This document shows positions 1 through 12,349 of a stretch of DNA of 32,552 bases, in pieces (position 1 is the stretch's first letter; each line of letters begins with the position of its first letter). The position numbers were made by a program, and so were the translations under genes. Source of the DNA: Bifiguratus adelaidae (Eukaryota; Mucoromycota; Endogonomycetes; Endogonales). The notes under the pieces are model-generated. The model made no database searches and was not told the origin of the DNA. It saw only the letters and a list, made by a program, of their open reading frames with translations. The DNA lies in assembly GCA_002261195.1 (NCBI GenBank), contig MVBO01000160.1, positions 1-32,552 of the forward strand, given 5' to 3'.

Positions 1-3000
1 GCCTTCTTCTCCAATAGTTCCTTAAGATTGGCATCCCGACCATCTATGTGAAGGGCAGAAGCGTCAGAACAAAAGGATTCCGCGAACCGCAAACAAAATA
101 TCCACCATAGGTTGTTGAAACATATTTGATATCCCTAATGACTTCAACGGGTCTTGGTGCGATCAACTTTTCATTGTTTCGCTCTATTTCGCTTTGAGAT
201 TGATTGTCTTCCACCGAAGGAGAAGTTGCTTTTGAGTCCCCATTATTCAAATGCAGTCTTCTTTGTTGGTCAATCTGTCCTGTGGCATAAGAATTATTTG
301 TGCTGATTTCGGCGGCTGCTTTTGTTTGCTCATGCGAAGCCGAGGTCGATATTAGCGCTTTAGACTTTGATTTTCGGAGTACGCGCTGATGTGGGTTCAA
401 GTCTAATGCGCCCGGAGATGAGGGTTGTGATACCGTTGATGGTAGGTCATTGTCGGTGTCGGGCTGTTTTGGTATATCAAGGGGACCAATTTCCGCAACA
501 AGTTTGCCAAGTCGTATGGGTTTAGGCTTGTTCGATACTGCTGCCGGGGTTGATGGAGACAGGGTACGTTCGACAAGCTTTGAATCGCTCGAGACCCGAG
601 GAATACTCTTTGCAGAGGGGGTGTCTGGAATTTGAAAGGGACTATTTCACAAAATACGCAGTTAGTACGTCAACCGATTATCGGAATTGTATTGTTGGCT
701 ACCTGGCAGCATTAGAACGTGAAGGGAACTGGAATGAATATAAGATCAGCCATGTAATTGATATGCTTAAGTTTCGAACATACCTTTGACCATTCTCCCT
801 CAGTGAGATTCAAGCCTTCAATCGCAACCTCCAAATTGTCGTTAGTATACGTTGGTGTAAGAAACACGGTATGCGGGGTAACTCCAACATCTTTAAGATT
901 GATCGATCCATGCTATTGACGCATCAACAAGCAATCGGCGTTCGCTCGAGATGGAACCTACCGCAACAGCTGCTTGGTCCTCGCTAGCACGCACGCGCGC
1001 ACTGAACAACGCGAACCAGTTAGCAATCAGAAATGTTCAAATGCCACCTTTCCTTTACCTTTGCTTGATTTTGGCCGATTTGAAGATGTACTCTCGCATG
1101 GCGACCAGCTTGTCCTCATCATCCTCTGTCATCCCCATTCCTCGGAGCCGCTCGAAATACTGAAGGTCCCTAATGTCATCTGTTTCAGCGCGCAATCGTG
1201 CGGTCGTCATCATTACTGCTTACTCGTCAGAGAAAGCTGCTTTTTCGCCTTCAAAATTGAGCAACAAGGAGTTCCGCCGTATCAGAGCACCAGGGCCTCC
1301 TATCAGCGCTCTCTTGCCGAACTTTGTATCCCCATTAGTGGCTTTTCGATCCTTATCGACTCGCCAAAAGAGGCTCTTTGCGTTTGCCTTATTGGCCCAT
1401 ATCAATGCTTGCTCGTAAATTTGCCTCGGAAGCTGCAATGAAGGGTGAGCAAGGTATTGAATCACGCTGCTTCTGTAAGGTCTCCACTCACTGGACTCTT
1501 TAGGCTCTCCAAAATCGTCTCTTCTGTGATCTCAGCGACGTCTGCACGAAGAAACTCCTTAATGATTGGATAGATGACACACCAAACATCTGCCAAAGGC
1601 AAAGATCTAATTGAGGTCACTGTGAAAGCGACGACACCGTATCGAATCCAAATATTCGGATGGCACATTAGGGGTGCAAGGATGGCCACAAGTTCCCATA
1701 TCTTCATTCGCTGGAATAGACCAAGCTGAGCCAGACTTGTCAATGAGTGCAACACTTTCTCAACCACAAATTCTTCAGCATCTACGAATGTTTAGAAATG
1801 TGCAAACACCACACGCCCACCTGCTTCACTCACCCGTCAGAGACTGGATCATAAGCGGTAAAATGTAAAGCTCAAGGCTCTGTCCACCGACAAATGTACC
1901 GACACCGACAATACTTTCGAAAAATGCACTGGTGAGCAAGAGCAAGACGCATCAGCACCCCGCCAAGTATACTACATGTAGCCGCCTACCTTCGCAGCAT
2001 CCAATCCCGGTCGTTCAGGTATGTGATCATGTGGCTTAACAGGACGTCATTGGCCTTTTGACGTCCAAAAAAGACACACAAGGATGTCACGTTCGACATG
2101 AGAGCTCGCTTAACAGCGCTCATGGGATCAATGAGAAGCGCTTTCACCTGTTCTTGGATGGCATTTTGCAAATCGTGGAGTGATGTGTCGTAGGATGCCT
2201 GTATAACAAGTAAGATGAGAGGGGGAAGGTTTCATCGATGACTTTACGCGGTGATATTCACCTCATAACCTTGATCTTCCCCGTCGCCTACATTGCCATT
2301 AGGAACATTTCCATCCATCTTCAATAGTTGCGCCATGTCAAGAAATCTGAGAGCTTCTTGGGCCAATAGAGATATGCAATTGGCATATGTTACTCGAACA
2401 AGGACTTCGCTATCTCTGGTGAAAGTTTCGAGATTGGGCAGGATGTACTCTGGAAAGATCCGGGCATTGATAGGCGAGATTGCGTTCACTGTCCCGAGCT
2501 ATACAATGGAACTTGGTCAATCTCATGCCAAACCAGGAGGAAATTCAGTCGAAAGCCCTACCAGTTCTGTTAAACCCTGTACTGCTCTAGAACGGACGTA
2601 GGCGACATCGTCGTTGAGTAGGACAACCAAGTAAGGTATCAATCGATCCAGCTTCACGTCATCTGGAACATATTCCGCAAAGGTGAGAAGCATATCGATG
2701 GCTTGCACGCGAGCAGAGGGATAAACGGTATTCCTTATCATGCTGCAGATATATGCAACGATGAGAACAACTCCTCCATCAGCTAAAGGAGCAACTTCCG
2801 TCAGTCATTTGTCGCTTTACGGACACCACTTACATGTACTCGAACCAGGTTTGTCCGACGAATCCGCTCCGTCACTTGTGTTTGTCCGCGAAAGTGCAGA
2901 GCTTTGCCTTGGCATGGTTGGTGTATTCCCATTTCCATCCTTGAGCTTCAATCCATCCGCAATCTGAGCAAAATCGGCGTACAAGCGTGCCATTTTCTCG

Positions 3001-4532
3001 TCTGCTTCAGACATCCTAGGCGTGTTGCTTAAACTGAACCCTGTGGACAATTCCAATGCTCTTGGTTGATTGATGATTTCTTGTAGTTCTTGGGCGACAT
3101 CGTTCGATTTTCGGAGCCCTTCATGCGGATCGGTCAAACCGCTTATGTATTGATGCATAAAAGAGTAAAAGTACTCTGGAAACGCCGTGCCTCGGCTTGA
3201 GACGATGTAAGTAAATGTGGGCCTTTCACTGCTTCGAAATGGTAAACCTTACCATGATGTCAGATACTCGTCAGCGCTATGGCGATGCTCTGCATCGAGA
3301 TGAATCATGGACTTGACCATCAGCTAAGATTCATGAATTAAGCCTATATGAAAATTAGACAACGCTATGCTTACCCTAATGTCCACTTCCTCAATCTTGT
3401 CAATGTGTACAGACGGATCATATTCCCCGTTCCTGTATTTCAACAATTGAGACAACGAGAAAATGGGTGTGCCTTCCAGAAAGAGTTCCGCAATGACACA
3501 ACTGTGAGAGATCAGTCACTATTAGAAGAACGCATTTACTACCAAACGTACCCCAAGCTGAATACATCCATTGCAGACGTTAAATCACCGGCAGATTCTC
3601 CCCATTCGAGCTTGCTCTATCATAGGTTTAGCCAAAGCGTTGTATGCCAGCAAGTTTTATGTCAACGTACCATTTTCTCGTCGATATCACTGCCAGGCTT
3701 GTAGAACCTTTCCGGTGCAACATAGCAAGACCGTCGATCTGAAGTGTCAAAGAAAAAGGAGAAATCGGCTGGATTATCCTAAACAAATAAGTTAGATCTA
3801 TGCGAACAAGCAAGATCCACCAGCTGCACCTCTGGAAGATATGTAGGCTTAAACGAAGCATAGTCGGTCAGAAACACCCAATTCCAGGTCGTCACTTGCA
3901 CATTCTCTGTCTTTATGTCACCATGATAAACGCCTTGCGCATGTGAGTCAGCGACAGCAACGAGTAACTGATAGGTGATCCATTTCTTTTCAATGATGTT
4001 CAAGAACGGACGTATACTGAGTGGAAACATCGACATAAGCTACTCCGGCCCACCATCAGAGCATGTACACTACCTTATACGATCGTAAAGACTACTGTAA
4101 AAGTACTGTCGGACGAGATAGGCTGCCTTTTCTGTCTCCAGAAACCGTTGATACGTATATGCATTCGGAATCTGTATCAAGGCACGATGTTCACCTGCAA
4201 GGACAGCGTTATTATACCAAGGCAGGTAGCGTTGAACTTTTTACGTACGTCCCACTTGAAGCATGTATCGGCGCAGTGACAGGCCGGGTTCCGGCTTGAC
4301 AAATATCTTGACCACCACCAGTCCATCTCTATGTCGTCCTCGAATGGTTTTCAGGAAGCGAGCGCTACCCAAGCTAGAAACCAAAAGGGTATGAGCATCC
4401 TATATGCGGTTCAAGGAGCCAGGGCGGCACCACGCACCTCTTCTCATACTGAATGTCGCCAAGCTCCGACGCGTAGCTGTTTATTCCCGCAGTGGCAGCT
4501 TGAGGAGTCGCGCTGGAAATCTTGTTGCCCAT
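1..4532 (-). CDS. VPS15: VPS15 / PIK3R4 regulatory kinase of the class III PI3-kinase complex (C-terminus off the left edge)
   Basis: Myristoylated protein kinase-like scaffold that anchors Vps34 PI3-kinase to endosomal and autophagic membranes. The start at 4532 gives MGNKISS, a classic N-myristoylation context, followed by the family's glycine-rich region and the [19 protein letters not shown] stretch. Further exons read [14 protein letters not shown] (about 3900-3930, the HRDxKxxN equivalent), [14 protein letters not shown] and VAPERF. Exons from about 2740 down to 1460 encode HEAT repeats (for example [18 protein letters not shown]), and about 1060-1200 encodes the conserved [21 protein letters not shown] segment. 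Many short introns interrupt it; I placed 4374-4437 and 44-105 with confidence, the latter joining STTY to [14 protein letters not shown]. The C-terminal WD40 propeller expected for the family would lie beyond position 1. DYA replaces DFG, and the family normally has DFA here. Identification is secure; individual intron borders in the middle are not all worked out. Confidence 0.93.
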
Positions 4533-4853
4533 GTCGATCGTTCACACTCCAAGCACCTCGACGCAGTTATGACTGACCTGAGAAAGAGAGCATGAGGTGG
4601 CTAATGGACACAAGGAAAGGAACAGAGACGCGCGACAATAAACCACGCAATGTGACTAAAAAATATCGCACTTGATCTTTCAGCTGAATAGCCAGACACT
4701 TGCAAGCTTTGCGTTACAGCGCTCTTGACGCGTCTAATTATTCACTCGAATCGATGCCATCGTCGCGTTGTGCAAAGATCTATCTTTAATGTCCTACAAG
4801 CTACATCTCAGCTTTTTTTATAACTCATACTAACGATTTGCTCACAAAGGCAT
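4533..4853. other. Intergenic: VPS15 promoter and MDH 3' region
   Basis: This 321-bp gap lies between the minus-strand VPS15 start and the minus-strand MDH stop, so it must hold the VPS15 promoter and the MDH 3' UTR. A T-rich tract (about 4813-4820) lies just downstream of the MDH stop. I see no open frame or RNA gene here. Confidence 0.5.
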
Positions 4854-6104
4854 CTATTGCTTGGAGGCAACAAAAGACTTGCCCTTGGCAATGTTCTTCT
4901 TGAGTTCAGGCAAAGCAGCTTCGACAAGCTTCTCCTCATAAGCAGAAAGCTTACCAAGAGGGTGGATCTTCTCTACACCGTTGGCCTATGAACAAAGTGA
5001 GTCTCTTTACTCGAAATGACAAACAATTGCACTTACGCCAAGCTCAACGTTGGTAGCAAAGAACTCAACACCTTGATCGGCAAAGACAGGAGACTCGACA
5101 AACGTGGGTTCGACAATGCCGCGCTTTCCTCCAACGGTGGCCTCCAAAACAGAGTTGGCGAAGCGAGCACCGGCGAAAGCCATGGAGAGGGTAGCGGATC
5201 CTTTTCCATCCTTAGCTTTGACAACCTCATCACCACCGAATTGGATGCGGTGAGTCAAAGCATCGAGCTCTTCTTGGGTGAAAGACTTGCCAGATTGAGA
5301 GAGGAGGGGAACGATAGTGACACCAGAGTGACCACCAACAACGGTGATGTGAATGTCCTTAGGGTCTCCGCCCTTGACTTCGGAAACGAAGCGAGAAGCA
5401 CGGACAACATCAAGAGAGGTCACACCGAAAAGACGCTTGGGGTCATAGACGCCGCGAGCCTTGAAAGTCTCGGCAACGATGGGAACAGTAGAGTTCACAG
5501 GGTTGGAGATGATGAGAATGTGGGCCGTGGGGCAGTATCTGGTCAAAAGGTTAGAAAAGTCATTCTCCAAAATGATTTAGATCATCGGCTGGGACTTACT
5601 GGGCACAAGCATCGGCCAAACCTTGAACGATGGAAGCGTTCGTGTTGAAGAGATCATCACGGGTCATACCGGGCTTGCGGGGAACACCGGCCGGGATGAC
5701 GACGACGTTGGATCCTTCCAAAGCCTTGGCGAGACCGTTGTTCTCGGGGACATAGCCAGTGACCTGTAAGCGCACGACAGTAATGAGTCTCTTGTCATTA
5801 CGTAAACAGCGACCGAGCAGGAGCAATAAGCGCCGCCGAAACGTCACCTCGGCCAACACCAGCACTAAAACTTTACCTTGGAGTTGGTGTTGATGTGAGA
5901 GATATCAGCGGCGACACCAGGAGTGTTGACAATATCATACAGGGCGAGGTCGGAAATGTTGGGATTCTGCTTGAGCAACAGCGACAAGGACTGTCCAATA
6001 CCTCCAGCAGCGCCAAGAACAGCAACCTTGGCAGCGTTGCTCACAGCAGAGGTAGAGAAAGCACGCTTGGCGGTGGAAGCAATGGAGCGAGTAGTAACAA
6101 ACAT
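4854..6104 (-). CDS. MDH1: Malate dehydrogenase, mitochondrial (NAD-dependent)
   Basis: Interconverts malate and oxaloacetate with NAD in the mitochondrial TCA cycle. Four exons, 6104-5877, 5763-5600, 5538-5037 and 4985-4854, splice in frame to 341 aa, the usual length. Residues 1-25 are rich in R, S and T without acids ([20 protein letters not shown]), a mitochondrial presequence. Then come the NAD-binding GAAGGIGQ, the mobile-loop [17 protein letters not shown] with substrate arginines, [11 protein letters not shown], and VVGGHSG with the catalytic histidine. Introns are 113, 61 and 51 nt. The C-terminus is [10 protein letters not shown], with no peroxisomal SKL, which with the presequence favours the mitochondrial isozyme. 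It is divergent from ALG12, with under 100 bp between the starts. Confidence 0.96.
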
Positions 6105-6141
6105 TGAGGGGTAAGGGAAAGTAGTCAACCGTAAACACAAG

Positions 6142-8158
6142 ATGGAATTTTATTCCTCTCCAGGACAAGCGTTAAGGCTGACCATACTCCTATGTTCCAT
6201 GAAGTATGCTTTGGACTACGCGCTGTTTGGACTACTAGCCTTGTACTGTTTGGCATGTCCGTATACAAAGGTGGAAGAGAGCTTCAATATACAGGCAGTC
6301 CATGACATTGTGACCTATGGGGTGTCACCGAGTGCATTGCCTCAGGTAAGGAACATTGAGACGTCTTTCACGTTGCTCATGGGAGACGCGCTTGCTTCTT
6401 TGTTAGTATGACCACTTGGAGTTTCCCGGAGTAGTCCCGAGGACGTTTCTTGGGGCACTGCTTCTTAGTGCCTATACCTACCCGATAACGATGATATTGC
6501 GCTTGATCAATCGAGGTTTGGGATGGAGAGTGATTGACAGCAAGTTTGTGGGTCAATTGGTCGGTGAGTGCGCGCATTCGCTATCGTGTTCGTCCATGTA
6601 ATTATTCTTAATCATTAAGCTCGGCTTACGTTGGCCTTCTTCACCTGCATCTCCATGCACTATCTCCGACTGTCTGTTCGAAAGGCATTTGGTCAACGGG
6701 CAGAAAGATGGTTCTTCATCTTGACATGTAGTCAGTTCCATACCATGTTTTGGACGAGTCGACCCTTGCCGAATATGTTCGCATTCCCCATGGGTATGTG
6801 GAGGTTCTATACGATGATGCAACATTCATCCGCTCATATTCTGGAACAGTCGTTTTCGCATTTGCGCACTGGCTAGAAGTCGTCTACAAGCGAAACTCAA
6901 TGTTGCCACTTCGTCATGTCCTTCACTACACCGTCATGGCCTCCTCCATCTTTCGCTTTGAGGTTGCCTTACTTGCGGGTTGCATTGTGTTGCCCGAATG
7001 GCTCATTTTCCGATCCATCAGCTTTCGGGAAATTCTGCTGAATGGAAGTATTGTCGGAGCCTTCAGCGTGATGTTATCCACTGCTGTTGACTCCTATTTC
7101 TGGCGTCATCTATGCTGGCCTGAGTGGGAAGTTTTTTGGTTCAATGGCGTGGAGCAACGAAGCTCCGAATGGGGAGTACGTGACCATGAAACCTATTCGG
7201 ATGCACTCTTTTCTGATCATGAGTGTCTATTTAGGTATCACCGCCCCATGCCTACTTTACTGTGCATTTACCAAAGCTTTTGCTCGCTTCGCTTCCGCTA
7301 GTCGTGTACGCTTTGTGTGCGCAGCAACTGGGCTCAACTGGACGAAACCACAAACCTCGCGGACGGCCATTGGCAAGATTTTTTATACCCTGTTTGGCTT
7401 ATGTCACGCTCTTTTCCTGCATTGGACACAAGGAGTGGCGTTTCATCGTCTATGTCGTGCCAATGATGAACGTCATTGCGGCCGTCGGTGCATCGACCAT
7501 GTAAGTAATCACTGCTTTTTTTAGTACTGTCGCGCAAATTCGATATTGACTGCGATTTTGCAATATTAGCGAAGAACGTTCGAGAACATCGAGACTTCAC
7601 GTTGGACTTTTACGCTTGCTGCAGGGCGCAGTTATACCTCTGAGTCTGTCAGCATCCGTTGGCCTCCTTCTCATATCCGCGTGGAATTATCCGGGTGGAC
7701 ACAGTCTTGCCCAATTACACGACTTGGTACCCGTCAACTATACCGACGCCAAGGTCCATCTTGATGTCTACGTGGCCATGACAGGCGCCAGCCGATTTGG
7801 CCAAAGAAGAGAATTGAATGGCGGTTGGCGGCCCCCCTATCCTGTGGACAATTTGCCATTGCAGCAATGGCAATATTTCAAGAATGAGCAACACATCAAG
7901 CCCGGAGAGTTTGTCGAAGCAGGCTACACGCATCTCTTGACGACAACGCCAATGTTACACAAAGACCGCTTTGACCCAATTGGGGTCACCGATGGCTTTG
8001 GCGGTATTAGCGTACATCGCCAGCCTCTGCAGTGGCTTAATGCTTCACTCAGACAGAAACGAGGCAGGATAGCCATTGCCGATATCATTGGCAACAATGG
8101 CCTCATCCATCTTTCCATACATCCCAAAGTATGGATCATGGAGCGTAAAGAACAATGA
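6142..8158 (+). CDS. ALG12: ALG12, dolichyl-P-Man:Man7GlcNAc2-PP-dolichol alpha-1,6-mannosyltransferase
   Basis: Adds the eighth mannose in alpha-1,6 linkage to the lipid-linked N-glycan precursor in the ER lumen (GT22 family). Six exons, 6142-6345, 6407-6563, 6620-6793, 6850-7175, 7235-7500 and 7570-8158, join in frame to 571 aa. Hallmarks are [11 protein letters not shown] after the first membrane segment (the luminal acidic motif), [46 protein letters not shown] and [13 protein letters not shown]. Many hydrophobic segments fit a polytopic ER protein. The Met at 6199 (MKYALDY) directly before the first hydrophobic segment may be the true start, giving 552 aa, close to the yeast enzyme. The gene shares a very short promoter region with MDH1. 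Confidence 0.95.
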
Positions 8159-8651
8159 GATTTGATTGCGTCAGAGCCCAAAAAAATTTTCCCCAATGAC
8201 AACAAAACACACACTTGGGGGCTTGTACTATTCGTAAGAGGAAGCAAAGGCCAAGGTGTTTTACGTATAGAAGGAGCTTTCTTGACCACGCTTAGCCAAG
8301 GCACAGAACGGTGAGGAGTTTGATGCCTGACAAACATCTGTACGCAGCGACTGAACAGGTCTTTGACAGGGACGTCCCTATCTCCTCGCCACCTATCTCG
8401 ACGCGTTGGGTAAAAGGTAACCTAGGCACGTCTTACACGGCCTGTATGCACGCGAACGAGCACTGACCGCCCAGTACATCGCTTCTTGGTCGGTGGCTAT
8501 TTCTGCCAGTGCCTTTGTCCGCAGCTAAACGCCGCGTGCGGCTTCTACGATTCGCTGCGCGATCTAAATATATCACCACACTGTCCACTGCGCACCTACA
8601 TTTTACCCTCTAGTCTGTTGTGGGCTAAAAAGGCGTTGCCACACTCTCGGC
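8159..8651. other. Intergenic: ALG12 3' region and EPL1 promoter
   Basis: This 493-bp gap separates ALG12 from EPL1, both on the plus strand. Reading frames inside it are short and show no family resemblance. It must hold the ALG12 3' end and the EPL1 promoter. No repeat or RNA gene was recognised. Confidence 0.45.
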
Positions 8652-11328
8652 ATGCCGCCACGGGCACCACCGCCACTTATTCCGCCGCGCTTTCGAAGTC
8701 GCAAGCTTAGTCCTTCGCAGCGTTTGGCCATTTATCAAGCATGGGAGTTGCCTGATGTTAATGAAGCCTCCTGTGCGGTCCTTGGGCGCACTGTGGATGC
8801 TGTGGAAACGGGTGTAGACAAAGAGGAAGAAGAGGTACGGTTGTTGCCATGCTTTTGACTCGTGCGGGTCTTGCGGGAGCTTTTCAGGCCGCCTCAGACG
8901 CGCTGTGAAACGCGTAGACTGGTCAGCTTAGCTCAGGGATCTCGCACAAGTCTTGGCCACAGGCTACTTAAAACCAGGTATTGATTTTTGGTCATAGGAA
9001 CACCATTTGCAAGCTGCAATTTCAGCTTCAAATGCAGCTGTGACCACTGGAGAGGTTACGCCTCAATTGTATATCCCGACTCCTGATGCTTCTAAATGCA
9101 TTGAAGATGAACGGTACAAGAGCCTCTACGAACGTCGAAAGTTTACTCAGCCCAGCACATTTATTCGATATTCATCCACCCTCGAGGACGCGTCATGCGT
9201 GGATTACTGCATGGACGAAGTTGACGAGAAGTGGCTCACGACGTTCAACCAAAAGCAAGCTCACAACAAGTCGACCAGGCTCTCAGAAAACGACTTTGAG
9301 AGGCTTATGTCGCAGTTTGAGCAGATTGCTGATGAACGCGTCCCTTTCCTCCACATGGATCCCTCCGATATACCCTCCCACACCGAGCTTCTGTGCGATT
9401 TCCCAAAAGACTTTACCCCCTTGCTTCCCTTTGCTGAACACATTTATACGCATTGGAAACACAGGAGGATAACTCGAGCTGGGCGTCCGATAAACCCTAC
9501 GCTCAAGCTTGACGAGACCGCCAGAAACGAATCTGATCCCTATGTCTGCTTTCGGCGGAGAGAAACAAAACCGATTCGTAAGACAAGGCGAAGCGATCAG
9601 CTGACCGTCGAACGTCTGAGTCGGCTGCGCAAGGACCTGCAGACTGCGCTCAGTCTCGTCCACATGGTCGTCAAAAGAGAACGGGCTCGCAAGGAATGCC
9701 TGCAAAACGAAGTTGTTCTTTTTCAGAAGCGTTTGCAGCTATACGAGATGCAAAAGTCTCTTGGAATATCTGAAACCGCTATACTCATACCTCCGGTCAT
9801 AAAGACGAAGCATGAGGGAAGGTATGTGTATATCGTGCACCGAATGTTTCGCTGAATGCTGACCAACATCATGTATAGCACAACCATCAAGATACCCCTG
9901 GGACGGGTTCGACGCGAAGAGGAAACACGTTCGAATGCTGCTATTGAACAAGCAGCTTACGAGCGGGAACTTGTTCATCGTCGCGAGCAAAATGCTCGTT
10001 ACGAGGACGTGACCGAGGTAAGTATGGTGGCAATCCCTCCATTGACCTTGTTGAAATACACATGTGCTCATTCCTTTTGCAGAACCCTTACCATCCTTTC
10101 CTTCAGTCCACTCCACATCAATATTATCGGTCTATTCAGTTTGCTGATTCCCCCAACGTTTCAACATATCGTCAACCGTCATATCGGAGGCGCGTTGGCC
10201 GCGGTGGTAGACTTTTCATCGACCGTCGCGTCCCTAGGGAGCTGCTATCGTTCTCCGCCACGGATTGGGATGATGACCAAGCCGTTCGCTCCCAGCACAA
10301 CCAATTTGATTTTGATGATGACGGTGAAAGTGATGACGAGGCTATCGAGTATGACTACTGGCACTCTAGGTATGGTTTCGACGTGCAGTCCCTTCATCGT
10401 ATGTCTGCTCACATGCATCTAAAGGACGGTAGATTATCGCTGCGGCTTGTTAAAAGAGCCAGACCTTCGCAACCTCGTCACCACTCCTTTTCACCTTAGA
10501 ATACAACATCCGGAAGCCTTTCTGCGGCGTGCCCAATCGCAAGCAGTGTCACATATAACACCTGTCAACTCTCATCACCTCAGAACGCCACCAGCTACTC
10601 CACCCCCTGCGCAACTAGCCTCACCTCGTCTCGTCAACCAACCTCCAAAAAGGCAGTCGAGCAATACAAAACTCACACCTGATCAGCAAAGTGTCAATAT
10701 GGCTACCGGTATGGTGGTCAAGGGCCTGCAGTTGGCGGCCGAACGTGCTCAACGAGCAGCCATAGCCAACGCGATGCGGCAAGAAGGCATGATTCCAAAC
10801 ACGGCTGCCTTACAACCAAACCAAGGGCCCACCCTTGGAACGGGTGAGTCGACTCCAACAGATTCAACGATACCCTCACCCAACAGTCAGTCGGTCAATG
10901 TGCGCGGTCATTCAATAAGAGTGGAACCCCCCACTCCTCAATCTCAGCAACAGTTGCAGCAGCAGCTTCAACAACGTGCCCTCGCGACTCAGCTCGCGCT
11001 GCAACGAGAAATGCTATCATCGAATCGTATACCTGGTGCGAATCCGTCCATCATACCCCTCAATATCCCAAACGGTGCCGTCTTTAATGGCAGTACCATC
11101 GCCCCCATCTCTACCCCAAACGGTCTGACACCCCCCTTGTCCTCCACAGTAACACCCATCCCCGCACCATATAATATCACCCAGAGCCTCAATGGCAACG
11201 TCACTCCCACATCCAATGGCCGCACACCAAGTAGGTCACCTCTGGCCACCACGCAACTCGGCATGGCAGAGATGACCAACAAGGACAAGGTCAGGGATAG
11301 GCGAGAAGGCGTAGAAGCAAGAGCCTGA
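8652..11328 (+). CDS. EPL1: EPL1, enhancer of polycomb-like subunit of NuA4 histone acetyltransferase
   Basis: Scaffold that ties the Esa1 catalytic module to NuA4/piccolo NuA4 and positions it on nucleosomes. The N-terminal EPcA region is clear: RFRSRKLSPSQRLAIY, then TGVDKEEEE spliced (intron 8835-8997) to EHHLQAAI. DCCF-like conserved blocks follow (TFIRYSSTLEDASCVDYCMD, DPYVCFRRRETKPIRKTRR). Next are a basic helical segment (TVERLSRLRKDLQTALSLV), VGRGGRLFIDRR, and a Q/S/T/P-rich tail with short poly-Q runs. Exons 8652-8834, 8998-9821, 9879-10017, 10083 to about 10374, and about 10433-11328 give about 777 aa. The fourth intron is uncertain: a frame change of +1 is needed between 10370 and 10499. 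A GTTTCG donor at 10375 with the TAG acceptor at 10432 satisfies it, but other borders are possible. Confidence 0.92.
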
Positions 11329-11416
11329 GGTCAAAATAGTAAACTGTAGATTGGATAGAACTTTGTACGATAGGAATTATTATTTGAGGGTGATTTGATT
11401 GTCTGTAGCGCAGCGT

Positions 11417-11432
11417 TCTCTCTCTCTCTCTC
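11417..11432. repeat. (TC)8 microsatellite
   Basis: Eight perfect TC dinucleotides lie in the EPL1 3' / U1C 5' spacer. A pyrimidine tract in this place is common near fungal transcription starts, so it may be part of the U1C promoter, but that is inference. Confidence 0.8.
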
Positions 11433-11503
11433 TTTTATTGCTTTCGTTCATTTTGCAGAGTCGATCTTGAGGTTGAGGGGACTCGCCACGTCTACAACTC
11501 CTC

Positions 11504-12349
11504 ATGCCAAAGTATTACTGTGGTAGGTGAACGATCAGGGTTTGGAATCGTCCCAAGCATAACTGATGTCTGATGTGTAGAATACTGTGATATCTTTTTG
11601 ACGCACGACAGCTGTGAGTATACCTCAGTCTCGTTCACGTCGACTCGTTGCTCATTATGCGTCTTTTGGCGTCTGTTCTCTTAGCCTCTGTACGAAAAGC
11701 TCACAATGCCGGCAAGAATCACGTCTTGAATGTTCGGAATTACTATGCGGGTGAGTGTTCTCATCGAACCTCGTAGGCGTACATTTAACGCGACGGGTCG
11801 TGTAGAGGTGGATCCTATCAAGGTTCAGTCGGTCATTGATCGAGTAGGTAAAGCCTATATTGATGCTGGGTATCCAGGTGAGTTTGTTTGTTGTGTGGAT
11901 GAAACGAAGAGACTCAATGCTTATTGCAGGCTTTCCCATGGACTATGGCCTGTCGAATGGACCACCTCCAGGTCCGGGACCATGGCCACCAGGCCCTTAT
12001 GGAGGTAAGACTGGCGTTGGGCGGAGATAAAGAACCATCAACTCACGATCGATTGACTTACTCTATTGTTCCAGGACCTCCTCCGCCGTTTATGCAGGGA
12101 CGTCCACCAGGTCCCAGTCCCTATCCACCTTACGGTCCTCCACCCCAAGGATTGCCTCCGGGAGTACCGCCACCCGGTAACATGAGACCACCAGCACCCA
12201 TGGGTGCTCCACCCGGTCCACCGCCTCCCAATGGCTATTATGGAACGCAAGGACCATCCCCGCCAGGTCCTCCACCAGGAGGCATGCCACCTCAAAGCAT
12301 GCCCATGCGACCACCCAACATGAATGGCAATGGCGCTATGCCGAGCTAA
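11504..12349 (+). CDS. yhc1: U1 small nuclear ribonucleoprotein C (U1-C)
   Basis: Zinc-finger protein of the U1 snRNP that stabilises pairing of U1 snRNA with the 5' splice site. Six exons, 11504-11522, 11581-11613, 11685-11750, 11806-11877, 11930-12004 and 12075-12349, join in frame to 179 aa. The spliced N-terminus reads MPKYYCEYC, then DIFLTHDSSSVRKAHNAGKN, then HVLNVRNYYA: the C2H2 matrin-type finger (CxxC plus HxxxxxH) that defines the family. A short helix follows (VQSVIDRVGKAYIDAGYP). The rest is a Pro/Gly/Met-rich low-complexity tail, as in other U1-C proteins. The first exon is only 19 nt and the second 33 nt, so simple open-frame searches miss the finger. Introns are 58, 71, 55, 52 and 70 nt. 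The symbol follows the yeast name YHC1. Confidence 0.94.

Noticed and set aside
974-1441. 155-aa plus-strand open frame
   Set aside because: Antisense to VPS15 exons, with no family resemblance; the opposite strand encodes conserved VPS15 blocks.
5016-5648. 210-aa plus-strand open frame
   Set aside because: It lies antisense to MDH1 exons 2-3; the minus strand has all malate dehydrogenase motifs, so this is a shadow frame.
12038-12314. Trp/Arg-rich minus-strand open frames
   Set aside because: They are the complement of the Pro/Gly-rich U1-C tail; the composition is a by-product.
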